From a virus, in IMG/VR virus record IMGVR_UViG_3300028045_000013, positions 1 to 64,000 of that record: DNA of 64,000 bases; one strand, written 5' to 3'. Positions 49,194-56,765 of the stretch are shown one piece after another (the stretch's first letter is position 1; every line of letters starts with the position of its first letter). Below the pieces are notes generated by a model. The model was not told the origin of the DNA and searched no databases. It saw nothing but the letters and a program-made list of their open reading frames with translations. Made by a program: the position numbers and the translations under genes.

Positions 49194-50738
49194 TTAAAAA
49201 TAGCTACCAAGATGAATTGATCCTCTTCTCAAACTCTGCAACACCTTCACTTGTTGATTTGTTTTTTCCTCGTTCCTTGTCATAAATCGACCTACCCTCA
49301 TAACACCTAATTCTAATTCAGCTGCGGTTTGATTTAAGGTAAAGACACCACCAGAAACATGAGAGTATTTTCTCTTATCTTCTGAGTAATTACTCTCTGT
49401 TATAGTATCCTGATCATAGGCTTTTCCATCTGTCTGCGTAGCAGAACCTAGACATAAATCAAATTTCTCAGCATAGCTATTTGCAGCTGCCCACTTTTCA
49501 TTCTCTCTATGTCTGAAGTCATTAAAGTCTGTCATCCCTCCTGAAATATCCATATAATCTAAAATAACTAAACTGGGCAACCATCCTTCTTTCTCTGCTA
49601 ATTCTTCTGTCTTTCGATCTAGATCCTTTATACTAAATGTAGTAGCTGGATAACTATACATTTTAAAATCATTATAATCTAATCTGTTATCTGTTATAAA
49701 TTTCTTATTGATTGCTAGTGCTTCTCTCCACGTTAAAGGATTCTCTACAGTTACTTTCTTATACCACACAGCTCCTTTAAATGATGGAGTTCCTGTACAG
49801 AATCTACAGGCTTTATAGGAAGGTGGCGCTTGTTCTACATCTGCTGGAGATGCTATATCTACACCTTCTAAACCTACTCCACATTTCCTTCCTTCTTTAT
49901 TACAAGTGTTCTGTTGGTTCCATATACAGTCTAGAACAGGCACATAGAAGGAACCACAATACTTCATACGATTAGACCTTCCTGCTTCCATAATAGCTAA
50001 TCTAAGGGCTTGTTGCTTGTTACTCATATCCCCACAATTAATATATAGTACCTTGCACTTCTGTTGAAATGCTGTCTTAGCTATCTTATTTAACCACCAT
50101 GTCTTACCACTCTTCTCCATACCCATTAAAGTAAAGAAACTATTACGTATAAAAGCCCCTTCTGTGAATTCACCTAAAACATTAGGTAGAGAAAATAATG
50201 GAGTTGTATATTCTTCAAACCCTTTCTGTAGTGTCTCTGCATCAGTAAATACATTACAGGAATCTGTAGTCTCTATTTTATACTGAGGTATGATATCAGT
50301 TGTAAGTAGTTCCTGTAATTGTTCTATATCCCCTTTATCTAATAGGTCTTGAGCCTCTTCTAATGAAGCTCCTACTTTCTTAGTCTGAAAGAACTTAAGG
50401 GCTTTCTGTAAAGCAAAGGTATGATTATACTCACCATTCCTCCTATCCATTTCCTCAGTGAGCTCACCTAGTAAATATTCTACAGAAGTATATAACTCAC
50501 CATCTAATCCTATGCATCTCTCTTCCCATATAGCGTTTATATCTCTTTTAGGAGCACAGGCTTCTTCTGTATAATACTCTATACACCACTCTACTATGAG
50601 TCTTGCTGCTTTATTTTTAAATGCGTCTAAGTCTACTACTTCCTGTACTTTTTCTAGAAAGGTTGTATTGCTTAGGAACCCTAATAGAATTAGACGTTCT
50701 AATCCACCTTGCATCTTTACACGTTTTACACTTCTCAT
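49194..50738 (-). CDS. DnaB-like replicative helicase with a zinc insertion
   Basis: The protein has 514 residues. The N-terminal helical domain is DnaB-like. The RecA-like motor has Walker A GMEKSGKT (206-213), 'ILYINCGDMSN'-type motif 1a and Walker B 'LVILDYMDISG'. A Cys-rich insertion at about 260-325 (Cys271, 279, 286, 311, 314) is not usual for DnaB and could form a zinc site. It is encoded directly downstream of a loader-like protein. The final hexamer and 5'-3' direction are assumed from the family. Confidence 0.85.
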   Translation of the reverse strand: MRSVKRVKMQGGLERLILLGFLSNTTFLEKVQEVVDLDAFKNKAARLIVEWCIEYYTEEACAPKRDINAIWEERCIGLDGELYTSVEYLLGELTEEMDRRNGEYNHTFALQKALKFFQTKKVGASLEEAQDLLDKGDIEQLQELLTTDIIPQYKIETTDSCNVFTDAETLQKGFEEYTTPLFSLPNVLGEFTEGAFIRNSFFTLMGMEKSGKTWWLNKIAKTAFQQKCKVLYINCGDMSNKQQALRLAIMEAGRSNRMKYCGSFYVPVLDCIWNQQNTCNKEGRKCGVGLEGVDIASPADVEQAPPSYKACRFCTGTPSFKGAVWYKKVTVENPLTWREALAINKKFITDNRLDYNDFKMYSYPATTFSIKDLDRKTEELAEKEGWLPSLVILDYMDISGGMTDFNDFRHRENEKWAAANSYAEKFDLCLGSATQTDGKAYDQDTITESNYSEDKRKYSHVSGGVFTLNQTAAELELGVMRVGRFMTRNEEKTNQQVKVLQSLRRGSIHLGSYF

Positions 50739-50741
50739 TCA

Positions 50742-51281
50742 TTAGACCTCTATGCACTTACAATATGTAGACACTATTTTAAATACACTTTTCCCTAGAT
50801 TCTTAATTACCGTTTCTCTAGGAAATAGAGGACAGCAAAAAGAAAAATGCTTCTCGTTATTAATCCTATCAAGTAGAAATTCTAGCAACATATTCTGCTC
50901 CCAGTCTCTAATCCCATAAGCTCCAAAATGATAAATAAACAAACAGTCTATAGAAGCTAACTGTTTCTTTTTAATCTTCTCTCTTAAATGTTCTAGAAGA
51001 GACTGGAAGGATAATGCCTTTATCTGGACATTAGGGCGTCTTTGAATAAGAGCACTGTAAAGATCTATGGTTAATCGTTCTGAAGCGTCGTTAGTATTAG
51101 GGGAAGTGTAGATACGCTTTTCAAAACAATCTTCTGTTAAGTCTATATCTTCTAATTCTAACCCTCTACAATGTAAAGGGGGGACTCCAAACATGATTAA
51201 AGTTTCTACAGTTGTGGCTTCCTCACGTATAGGCTGTAGTTTGTCTAACCAGTCTGGATCAGTAATCCTATATTCTGACAT
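50742..51281 (-). CDS. Probable degenerate helicase loader (DnaC-like, no P-loop)
   Basis: The protein has 179 residues. 'SIDCLFIYHFGAYGIRDWEQ' followed by 'LLEFLLDRINNEKHFSFCCP' resembles the Walker B to sensor 1 region of DnaC/DnaI-type AAA+ loaders, where 'LIIDDLG...RY...TIITSN' would be expected. No GxxGxGKT loop is present. The gene ends 3 bases before the helicase gene, the standard loader-helicase arrangement. The identification rests on pattern and context and is tentative. Confidence 0.45.
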   Translation of the reverse strand: MSEYRITDPDWLDKLQPIREEATTVETLIMFGVPPLHCRGLELEDIDLTEDCFEKRIYTSPNTNDASERLTIDLYSALIQRRPNVQIKALSFQSLLEHLREKIKKKQLASIDCLFIYHFGAYGIRDWEQNMLLEFLLDRINNEKHFSFCCPLFPRETVIKNLGKSVFKIVSTYCKCIEV

Positions 51282-51313
51282 TAAAAGAGCTCCTTTTTTT
51301 CTGTAGGTATGTC

Positions 51314-51490
51314 TTATAAATACTGCAAAGCTATAAAACCAAATATAACTCCTACTGAATATCCCATCATTATATTATGTAGGAATGGCATTCTAACTAT
51401 GTCTGTTCTAGGGGACAGCATTAATATAAACTCAGGAATTAAAGAACCTATACTGACTCCTGCTATTATCATACAAATTACTATACTCAT
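51314..51490 (-). CDS. 58-residue membrane protein
   Basis: The frame starts at ATG 51490 after AAAGGAGAAATAAA and ends at TAA 51314. The product begins MSIVICMIIAGVSIGSLIPE and ends VGVIFGFIALQYL; two hydrophobic segments (2-23 and 41-57) flank a short polar loop (LSPRTDIVRMPFLHN). It sits between the loader-like gene and a strong hairpin. Family and role are unknown. Confidence 0.6.
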   Translation of the reverse strand: MSIVICMIIAGVSIGSLIPEFILMLSPRTDIVRMPFLHNIMMGYSVGVIFGFIALQYL

Positions 51491-51506
51491 TTTATTTCTC
51501 CTTTAT

Positions 51507-51544
51507 TATATAGAGTCTGGACCTCTGCATCCAGACTCTATATA
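51507..51544 (-). terminator. Perfect 15-bp hairpin
   Basis: TATATAGAGTCTGGA (51507-51521) pairs perfectly with TCCAGACTCTATATA (51530-51544) across 8 bases. It starts 3 bases after the stop of the acidic gene at 51548 and ends just before the binding site of the 58-residue membrane gene. No T-run follows, so it could be a processing or stabilising element instead of a full terminator, like the hairpin at 9958-10000. Confidence 0.65.
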
Positions 51545-51547
51545 ACA

Positions 51548-52969
51548 CTATACTTCTGTATTAAATGCATTTACCAACTCTTCCAGTTCCTCATCTTTAG
51601 GAGCTGTTTGCTTTTCTAAATGCCTTTCATAGGAGTTATACAGATTGGCATATTTAGGGTTATCATTAGACGCTGAGATTTTAGCAAGAGATCGAAATGA
51701 TAGTAACTGTTGTTTCCAGAATGACTCATCCTGAACCCCCCACTCAATAGCATCTAGAATATCATTAGTAGTTAATTCAGTAGCTTCCAGTTCAGCTTCA
51801 ATTTTCTTAAGAACTAGAAGTGCTTTCGATAATGCTCTACGTTTAGATTTATCTGTCTCAACTAGTTTTAGTTTAGAGCTGTTGTTATTGCTCATAGTCT
51901 CTATGATTGCTTTAATCCTATCCTTAAGATCACTAGGGACATCTGAGTTATCTACTTCTGGTTCAGACTGTACAGTTACTGTTGAGTTCTCTTCTAGATC
52001 ATCATCGTCAGGATCAGAAGTATATTTAGTTGTAGTAAGTATAAAGTCAGAATCTTCATCGTCATCATCTTCTATATCACTATCCTCATCCTCTCCTTCC
52101 TCTTCAAAGTCATCTTCTTCTGTAGTTTCTTCCTCATCTTCATCCCCTTCAAAGTAATCTGCTGGAAGTAACTCTTCATCAGATTCTATAGCAGCTTCTT
52201 CTAGGTTCTGGATGAGTTTATCTAATTTATCCTCTCCTTCTTCTACTACATTCAATTCTACTACAGCCTCATCAGGTTCTTCTGAATCTTTAGGAACCTT
52301 ATGCTTCAGGATAGTATCTGTTAGTAACTGCAACTGAAGAAGGATGTACTCTACATCTACTCTACCATATAAACTTTCAATTTGAGTCTTTGTTTTTACT
52401 TGGGCCTTTAGAGAGACTAGTTCCTTCTCTAATTCTACTTTCTGCTTTAGTCTATAGATTAACTCATCTTGCTTTTTATAAAGTCTCTCTAAACGTAATG
52501 TAAGATCTTCTATAATATGACGCTTCTCTGCATGTACTTCATATTCAAATGCAACATCTCTCTGTACAAAATGATCTAAAGCTTCTACACATACATCTTC
52601 AATATATGGAACCTCATATCCTACTTCGTTGTAGGTTCCTGAACAGATAGCTATATTGTCTAATTCAGAACCTAAATATTCTGTAATAACTAAACAGATT
52701 TCTTTTTCATCATCTCCTGTTTCACATGGGATTGCTTTTAATAGGAATAGATTATCCATTGTGGTGATTAGATCTTCTACTGCTTGTACTCCAAACAACT
52801 CTTCTAGTGACTCTAATGTATCTCTAGAGAACCTATCCATATAATCTAGTATACGGAATACATCTTTACTTATAGGCTGTTCGCCTTCATCCTTTGTCTT
52901 CATGCAGTTTAATGTATATTGACTTAATGGAAGATATACTACTTTTGCAATTACTTTTTCTTCTGACAT
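51548..52969 (-). CDS. Hypothetical acidic coiled-coil protein
   Basis: The protein has 473 residues. A globular N-terminal part (1-150) is followed by a coiled coil (155-200, 'LTLRLERLYKKQDELIYRLK'), a long Asp/Glu tract (about 240-315) and a helical C-terminus. It is the third highly acidic protein in this genome, but it lacks the GHTAGS domain of the other two. No family is recognised. Confidence 0.7.
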   Translation of the reverse strand: MSEEKVIAKVVYLPLSQYTLNCMKTKDEGEQPISKDVFRILDYMDRFSRDTLESLEELFGVQAVEDLITTMDNLFLLKAIPCETGDDEKEICLVITEYLGSELDNIAICSGTYNEVGYEVPYIEDVCVEALDHFVQRDVAFEYEVHAEKRHIIEDLTLRLERLYKKQDELIYRLKQKVELEKELVSLKAQVKTKTQIESLYGRVDVEYILLQLQLLTDTILKHKVPKDSEEPDEAVVELNVVEEGEDKLDKLIQNLEEAAIESDEELLPADYFEGDEDEEETTEEDDFEEEGEDEDSDIEDDDDEDSDFILTTTKYTSDPDDDDLEENSTVTVQSEPEVDNSDVPSDLKDRIKAIIETMSNNNSSKLKLVETDKSKRRALSKALLVLKKIEAELEATELTTNDILDAIEWGVQDESFWKQQLLSFRSLAKISASNDNPKYANLYNSYERHLEKQTAPKDEELEELVNAFNTEV

Positions 52970-52990
52970 TTCATTTATCCTTTTATTTAA

Positions 52991-53209
52991 TTAATATTCT
53001 GTTTCAGGGTCTTGCCGTTCATTGTGTGGGTTAATAGAAGGAGTTTCTATATTTCCATTATTCTCAATATGTGCCCAAGACCTTTTCTCTTCACCTTTAA
53101 CATCTAGAGTAAATTCTATTTCCCCATCTGGTAGTTCTGGATGTTTAGTTTCTCGTAGAATTTTCTGGACTGCTTCTGCTATCTCTCGTTTCTGTCTAAC
53201 ACTAAACAT
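52991..53209 (-). CDS. Hypothetical protein
   Basis: The protein has 72 residues, N-terminal helix (KREIAEAVQKILRETK) then 'IEFTLDVKGEEKRSWAHIEN', which could be a small alpha-beta fold. AAAGGATAGTTATT precedes the start. No family is recognised. Confidence 0.65.
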   Translation of the reverse strand: MFSVRQKREIAEAVQKILRETKHPELPDGEIEFTLDVKGEEKRSWAHIENNGNIETPSINPHNERQDPETEY

Positions 53210-53214
53210 AATAA

Positions 53215-53784
53215 CTATCCTTTAATCTCTAATTGTTTACTATTTAAAACGAGTTGTTGCGGTTCCTCTTTAGGTTGTCTCTTTACTACAAACTTACCAT
53301 AATTCACTATTGTATTCTTATAGATAATTGTATCCATTAATATTCCGGGCCTCTTTTGTGGCAGGTTATGACTGATCAACATATCATTCAATAGTAAGAG
53401 TAAAGGTTTTGTGTAGGATGGATCACCTAAAGAACGGATCATAAAGGACCTTAAGGTGTTAACAGGAACAGGAAGCCTCCTACATTTCTGCTCCTCTAAT
53501 TCTAGTTCTACTAACCATCTATCTACTGATACAAAAGGAGAGTGTGTAGTAACTCGTTTGAAGTATGCTTCTTTTAATTGTGTTACTATTTCTATAGAAG
53601 GGCTGTTTCTATGGTTGTGTTTCATTACTGTTATAAGTAGGATGAAAACATAATCCCATGTAGTGTATAGATCCACCTTCCTTAGTAACCTAGTTAATAA
53701 AATAGGGTAATCACATTGTTTTATTTTCCCTGCTTCTACTTCATTTATTTTTCTCTGTATAAATTCATAATCTTTAGTAACCAT
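53215..53784 (-). CDS. Hypothetical helical protein
   Basis: The protein has 189 residues, largely helical, with 'KQCDYPILLTRLLRKVDLYT', 'YVFILLITVMKHNH' and a polar C-terminus. No family is recognised. It is the first gene behind the near-consensus promoter at 53817-53844, with AGGACTGAACTT before the start. Confidence 0.65.
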   Translation of the reverse strand: MVTKDYEFIQRKINEVEAGKIKQCDYPILLTRLLRKVDLYTTWDYVFILLITVMKHNHRNSPSIEIVTQLKEAYFKRVTTHSPFVSVDRWLVELELEEQKCRRLPVPVNTLRSFMIRSLGDPSYTKPLLLLLNDMLISHNLPQKRPGILMDTIIYKNTIVNYGKFVVKRQPKEEPQQLVLNSKQLEIKG

Positions 53785-53816
53785 AAGTTCAGTCCTTTCT
53801 TTTGTGTTAAGAATCC

Positions 53817-53844
53817 ATTATAGCAGTTTTTCACATAATGTCAA
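53817..53844 (-). promoter_or_regulatory. Near-consensus sigma70 promoter
   Basis: On the minus strand TTGACA (53844-53839) and TATAAT (53822-53817) are perfect consensus boxes separated by 16 bases. The start would be near 53810, 25 bases before the next gene. It is the best promoter in the window and lies between the primase gene and the 189-residue gene, so it probably drives the helicase segment. Confidence 0.85.
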
Positions 53845-53856
53845 ATAAATTCAAAA

Positions 53857-54756
53857 TCAACCTTTCAATTCATGCATTAATGCACGTGCATAGGCTTTTG
53901 GTAAATCCGCCGGATCACACTTTGCATATTTCCCGGTCAGCCTCACATATTCTGTAGTTCCTTTATAACATGACAACTCTTCTGCTAACTGTTTACCTTT
54001 TCTAACTGCTTGTTTATCAGGAGTATCGAACAGAATGATTCTATTCTCATATGTAGAAAGTAGACGTACTTGACTTTGTGTATAGTCTATACCAAAAGTT
54101 CCTACAGCTCCATATCCTAACCTCCACACATCTGGTAAACCTTCTACTACTACAACTGTATCTGTATTAGTATAGTCAGCTCCATATAGTAAGTGTTGAT
54201 GTTGGATTACTTCATCTGCTTGTGGGCAGGCTTTATATCTTAATTCCTTTCTACCAGAAACATCCCTTGTTTGAAAAGATACTAATTGGTTATTAAAATT
54301 AATAGGAGCTACAATCCTATGCTGATACATTCCTGCTGCATAATGACCAGAAACCAAACCCCATAAAGTAACTAACTCAGAAGGGTTAAATCTCCTACCT
54401 CTAAGGTATCTTCTAGCTTCTTTAGATAGTGCTGTGTGGAAAGGAAGCTTAAGGGTTAAAGCTTGTTGTTTATACTTTTCCTTAACATCATCCTTTGGTT
54501 TACTAGAATCTATCTTTTTAGTATAGGTTTGTGTTATCTTCGCATCACCTATAATATGTAGTAGGACATCATAAGTAGAATGCCAACCACATCTCCAGCA
54601 GTTATAGTACTTACTGTTTATATGCCACCCTAGATGATACCCATGTGTACCTGTACAGAACATACATTCTGTCTGAAGCCATCCTCTTCTAGAATGTTTA
54701 TGAGAATCAGGTGCTGTAGATACTCCATAGGTTCTGTACAGATCTTCCATATTCAT
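53857..54756 (-). CDS. DNA primase (zinc ribbon and TOPRIM)
   Basis: The protein has 299 residues. A zinc ribbon near the N-terminus (Cys31, Cys34, Cys53, Cys56 in 'CMFCTG' and 'NCWRCGWH') recognises template. The TOPRIM core has 'TVVVVEGLPDVWRLG' (Glu205) and 'NRIILFDTPDKQA' (Asp244). Short for a DnaG, resembling compact phage primases. It would lay primers for the helicase-polymerase machinery. Confidence 0.88.
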   Translation of the reverse strand: MNMEDLYRTYGVSTAPDSHKHSRRGWLQTECMFCTGTHGYHLGWHINSKYYNCWRCGWHSTYDVLLHIIGDAKITQTYTKKIDSSKPKDDVKEKYKQQALTLKLPFHTALSKEARRYLRGRRFNPSELVTLWGLVSGHYAAGMYQHRIVAPINFNNQLVSFQTRDVSGRKELRYKACPQADEVIQHQHLLYGADYTNTDTVVVVEGLPDVWRLGYGAVGTFGIDYTQSQVRLLSTYENRIILFDTPDKQAVRKGKQLAEELSCYKGTTEYVRLTGKYAKCDPADLPKAYARALMHELKG

Positions 54757-55121
54757 TGTTTATTTATTTTTCCTATAGAAGCATTATATAGTCGTATTCT
54801 AGTTTTCATAACACTTATGTCATGGTGCATAGATAATAGTATATGGAGTATATTGGTCTCATCATCTGTTAAAGGGGCTGCATAGTCCTCATGGTATTGT
54901 AGAATAATTCTTCCTAGTTCTTGCACTTTCTTTGATTTTACTATTCTACATCGATTCATTCCTGTTGGTATAGTAGCTACAGGTATTAGCACCTGTATTT
55001 GTGTAGGTTCAAATGTAATACTATCTATTTCAAACTCCAACTCTATATTATACTTCTTTTCTATGAACTCTTTGATTTTAATTTCTATTTGACCTTCTAC
55101 TAGATTAAGTGCTTCAAACAT
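54753..55121 (-). CDS. Hypothetical protein
   Basis: The protein has 122 residues. The N-terminal half has an amphipathic helix and beta strands ('VEGQIEIKIKEFIEKKYNIE', 'IQVLIPVATIPTG'). No family is recognised. It overlaps the primase start by 4 bases (ATGA) and follows the 24-residue membrane peptide by 2 bases. Confidence 0.65.
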   Translation of the reverse strand: MFEALNLVEGQIEIKIKEFIEKKYNIELEFEIDSITFEPTQIQVLIPVATIPTGMNRCRIVKSKKVQELGRIILQYHEDYAAPLTDDETNILHILLSMHHDISVMKTRIRLYNASIGKINKQ

Positions 55122-55122
55122 A

Positions 55123-55197
55123 TTATTCTCCTATTTCCATAAGTAATAAAACTATAACTCCTACAACACATATAAACATGATAACTGTTATTATCAT
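55123..55197 (-). CDS. 24-residue membrane peptide
   Basis: The frame starts at ATG 55197 in an ATGA overlap with the upstream stop, preceded by AAAGGAGTT, and ends at TAA 55123, two bases before the next start. Product MIITVIMFICVVGVIVLLLM then EIGE: a single membrane span with an acidic tail. The tight fit between coding frames on both sides argues that it is translated. Confidence 0.5.
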   Translation of the reverse strand: MIITVIMFICVVGVIVLLLMEIGE

Positions 55198-55535
55198 AAC
55201 TCCTTTTGTGTAGAGTGACTTAAACCATCTAACTGTAATATAAAACCCTTTATATTGTTTACATTTGTCAAAACACCATTGAGTTTATGTAATGCTCCTA
55301 TATCTGTTTGAGCTTCTTCTATTGTAGTTATAACTACTCCAACCTCTTCCTTTAGTGCTATCACTACCTCCTGTAACGTTTGACTTTTATCTGCTGCTGA
55401 TGCTTGTTCTTCATTTACTATATTAGTATACTCTATAGAATCCATTATAGTTTTGTGTTGATCCTGTACTGTAGTTTCTAGATCTAATACCTTTTCAATT
55501 AGTAGATCTATTATTACTTCATCTCTAGTTCTCAT
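55194..55535 (-). CDS. Hypothetical coiled-coil protein
   Basis: The protein has 113 residues from ATG 55535 (MRTRDEVIIDLLIEKVLD), with GAGG at 9 bases. The frame is open to 55565, but that ATG lies at the start of the transcript predicted from the promoter at 55569-55596. Helical with heptads ('LQEVVIALKEEVGVVITTIE'). The function is unknown. Confidence 0.65.
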   Translation of the reverse strand: MRTRDEVIIDLLIEKVLDLETTVQDQHKTIMDSIEYTNIVNEEQASAADKSQTLQEVVIALKEEVGVVITTIEEAQTDIGALHKLNGVLTNVNNIKGFILQLDGLSHSTQKEL

Positions 55536-55568
55536 GTTTATAGATTCCTCTTCTACACTTCTCATTCA

Positions 55569-55596
55569 TATATACTCTATAGCGGTTTAATGTCTA
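55569..55596 (-). promoter_or_regulatory. Putative sigma70 promoter
   Basis: On the minus strand TAGACA (55596-55591) and TATATA (55574-55569) with a 16-base spacer. It would serve the coiled-coil gene, the small peptide, the 122-residue gene and the primase. Confidence 0.5.
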
Positions 55597-55619
55597 GTTT
55601 CTAGAATGGTACTTTTCCT

Positions 55620-55841
55620 TTACTTATTATTCTTACTCTTCCATATAGATACTAAACATGATATAAAGAAAGGAAACCAAAGAAAGGTTACTAGAACAAT
55701 AAGGAATGAGTCTATAACATCTATGCCTTTAGGTTCTTCCAGTTCCAGCTGCTCTTTATATAATTGACAAGCTGATATGACTCCTACTACTAGTCCTACA
55801 GTTATATAAAATGTTAATACATTTATAAATACTATATTCAT
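55620..55841 (-). CDS. Small two-TM membrane protein
   Basis: The protein has 73 residues. Two hydrophobic segments, about residues 3-24 ('VFINVLTFYITVGLVVGVIS') and 46-67 ('FLIVLVTFLWFPFFISCLVS'), join through an acidic loop. GAGGAGTTTGAA precedes the start. The family is unknown; it is one of several small membrane proteins in this region. Confidence 0.65.
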   Translation of the reverse strand: MNIVFINVLTFYITVGLVVGVISACQLYKEQLELEEPKGIDVIDSFLIVLVTFLWFPFFISCLVSIWKSKNNK

Positions 55842-56125
55842 TTCAAACTCCTCTTATTCTTCTTTCCACATACAGGGCAGTATTTAACAGCTATAACACT
55901 ATCTAAATGCACAATCTCTAAATTATCCTTCTGTTCTATCTTGTCTAAATACTCATGTGCTCTCTGTAATACTTCGGGGCTGCTATTATCCCTTAGTGCA
56001 TTGTTTAAGACACTTGAAGCCCTCATCCTTAATATTCTAGCTTGTTGTGCTATTTCTGTCTTAAATACAGGCTGCCCTCTATTCTCTTTAGAAAAACCTA
56101 CTACATGGTTACATGGTTTCTTCAT
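55838..56125 (-). CDS. Small zinc-binding protein
   Basis: The protein has 95 residues. 'KPCNHVVGFSKENRG' at the start and 'KYCPVCGKKNKRS' at the end would bring Cys/His ligands together around a helical middle ('RILRMRASSVLNNALRDNSS'). The layout is common in phage proteins of unknown role. It overlaps the two-TM gene by 4 bases. Confidence 0.65.
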   Translation of the reverse strand: MKKPCNHVVGFSKENRGQPVFKTEIAQQARILRMRASSVLNNALRDNSSPEVLQRAHEYLDKIEQKDNLEIVHLDSVIAVKYCPVCGKKNKRSLK

Positions 56126-56157
56126 TGTATTAGTTCCTTTTAATTCTATACTTCTAG

Positions 56158-56406
56158 TTAATATCCACGTTTCTTTTTTCTACTCTGTTTTCTCTTCTTT
56201 ACTTCTTTGTGATGTTGTACTACATCTGGTCTTCTAGAATTTGGTTCTCCTTCTGTATCAAATAAGCCTTCTCCTTTTATAGGTTTCATGGACATGCTAC
56301 ATTTCCTACGTCTGGGTTTATGTATTTCATAGTTTTCAGGAAGCGTTGTGTTCTGCTTACTATAAGCTGCTCCTATAAGTATAGCTTCTTTTATAGTTCC
56401 ATTCAT
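56158..56406 (-). CDS. Hypothetical basic protein
   Basis: The protein has 82 residues and is strongly basic at the C-terminus (KKRKQSRKKKRGY), otherwise polar. It starts in an ATGA overlap with the upstream acidic gene. Nucleic-acid binding is possible from charge only. No family is recognised. Confidence 0.6.
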   Translation of the reverse strand: MNGTIKEAILIGAAYSKQNTTLPENYEIHKPRRRKCSMSMKPIKGEGLFDTEGEPNSRRPDVVQHHKEVKKRKQSRKKKRGY

Positions 56407-56765
56407 AAATCAAAGTCTCCACTCTCTACTTTCCCTTCTATTTCCATGACCTTCTTGGCATATTTCTCTAATGTTTTTTTATAGTCTATATAATTCTCAT
56501 CATCATCATCTGAGTCAGTTTCTATGAATTCTATACATTCACTATTTACACATTCGTGTATATGATCTTCAAAAGCTTCTCTTAAAGCCTCTTCTTTAGT
56601 TTGAGGGAATGTTTCTTTTAGGTTTTCTAGTAGACCTACCATTTCATTTTTAAAGACTACATTCTTGTGCCCTTTAGATAAAGATCTATTTATTCTATCA
56701 AGTAGGAACTCTATTTCATCTTTGGTACATTGTTTCTCTAGTGTTACTGTTCTTTTATTTTTCAT
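56403..56765 (-). CDS. Hypothetical protein, paralogue of the pentapeptide protein's C-terminal domain
   Basis: The protein has 120 residues from ATG 56765 (AGGAA at 7 bases). 'QCTKDEIEFLLDRI', 'LLENLKETFPQTKEEALREA' and an acidic stretch match in order 'TCTKKEIEYLLKQM', 'IEQLKCLKARFPDTKEDRLDKV' of the neighbouring pentapeptide-repeat protein. So the free domain and the fused domain are neighbours in one operon. The function is unknown. Confidence 0.7.
   Translation of the reverse strand: MKNKRTVTLEKQCTKDEIEFLLDRINRSLSKGHKNVVFKNEMVGLLENLKETFPQTKEEALREAFEDHIHECVNSECIEFIETDSDDDDENYIDYKKTLEKYAKKVMEIEGKVESGDFDL

Noticed and set aside
51309-51545. 78-codon plus-strand frame
   Set aside because: It is antisense to the better-supported 58-residue minus-strand membrane gene and runs through a hairpin.
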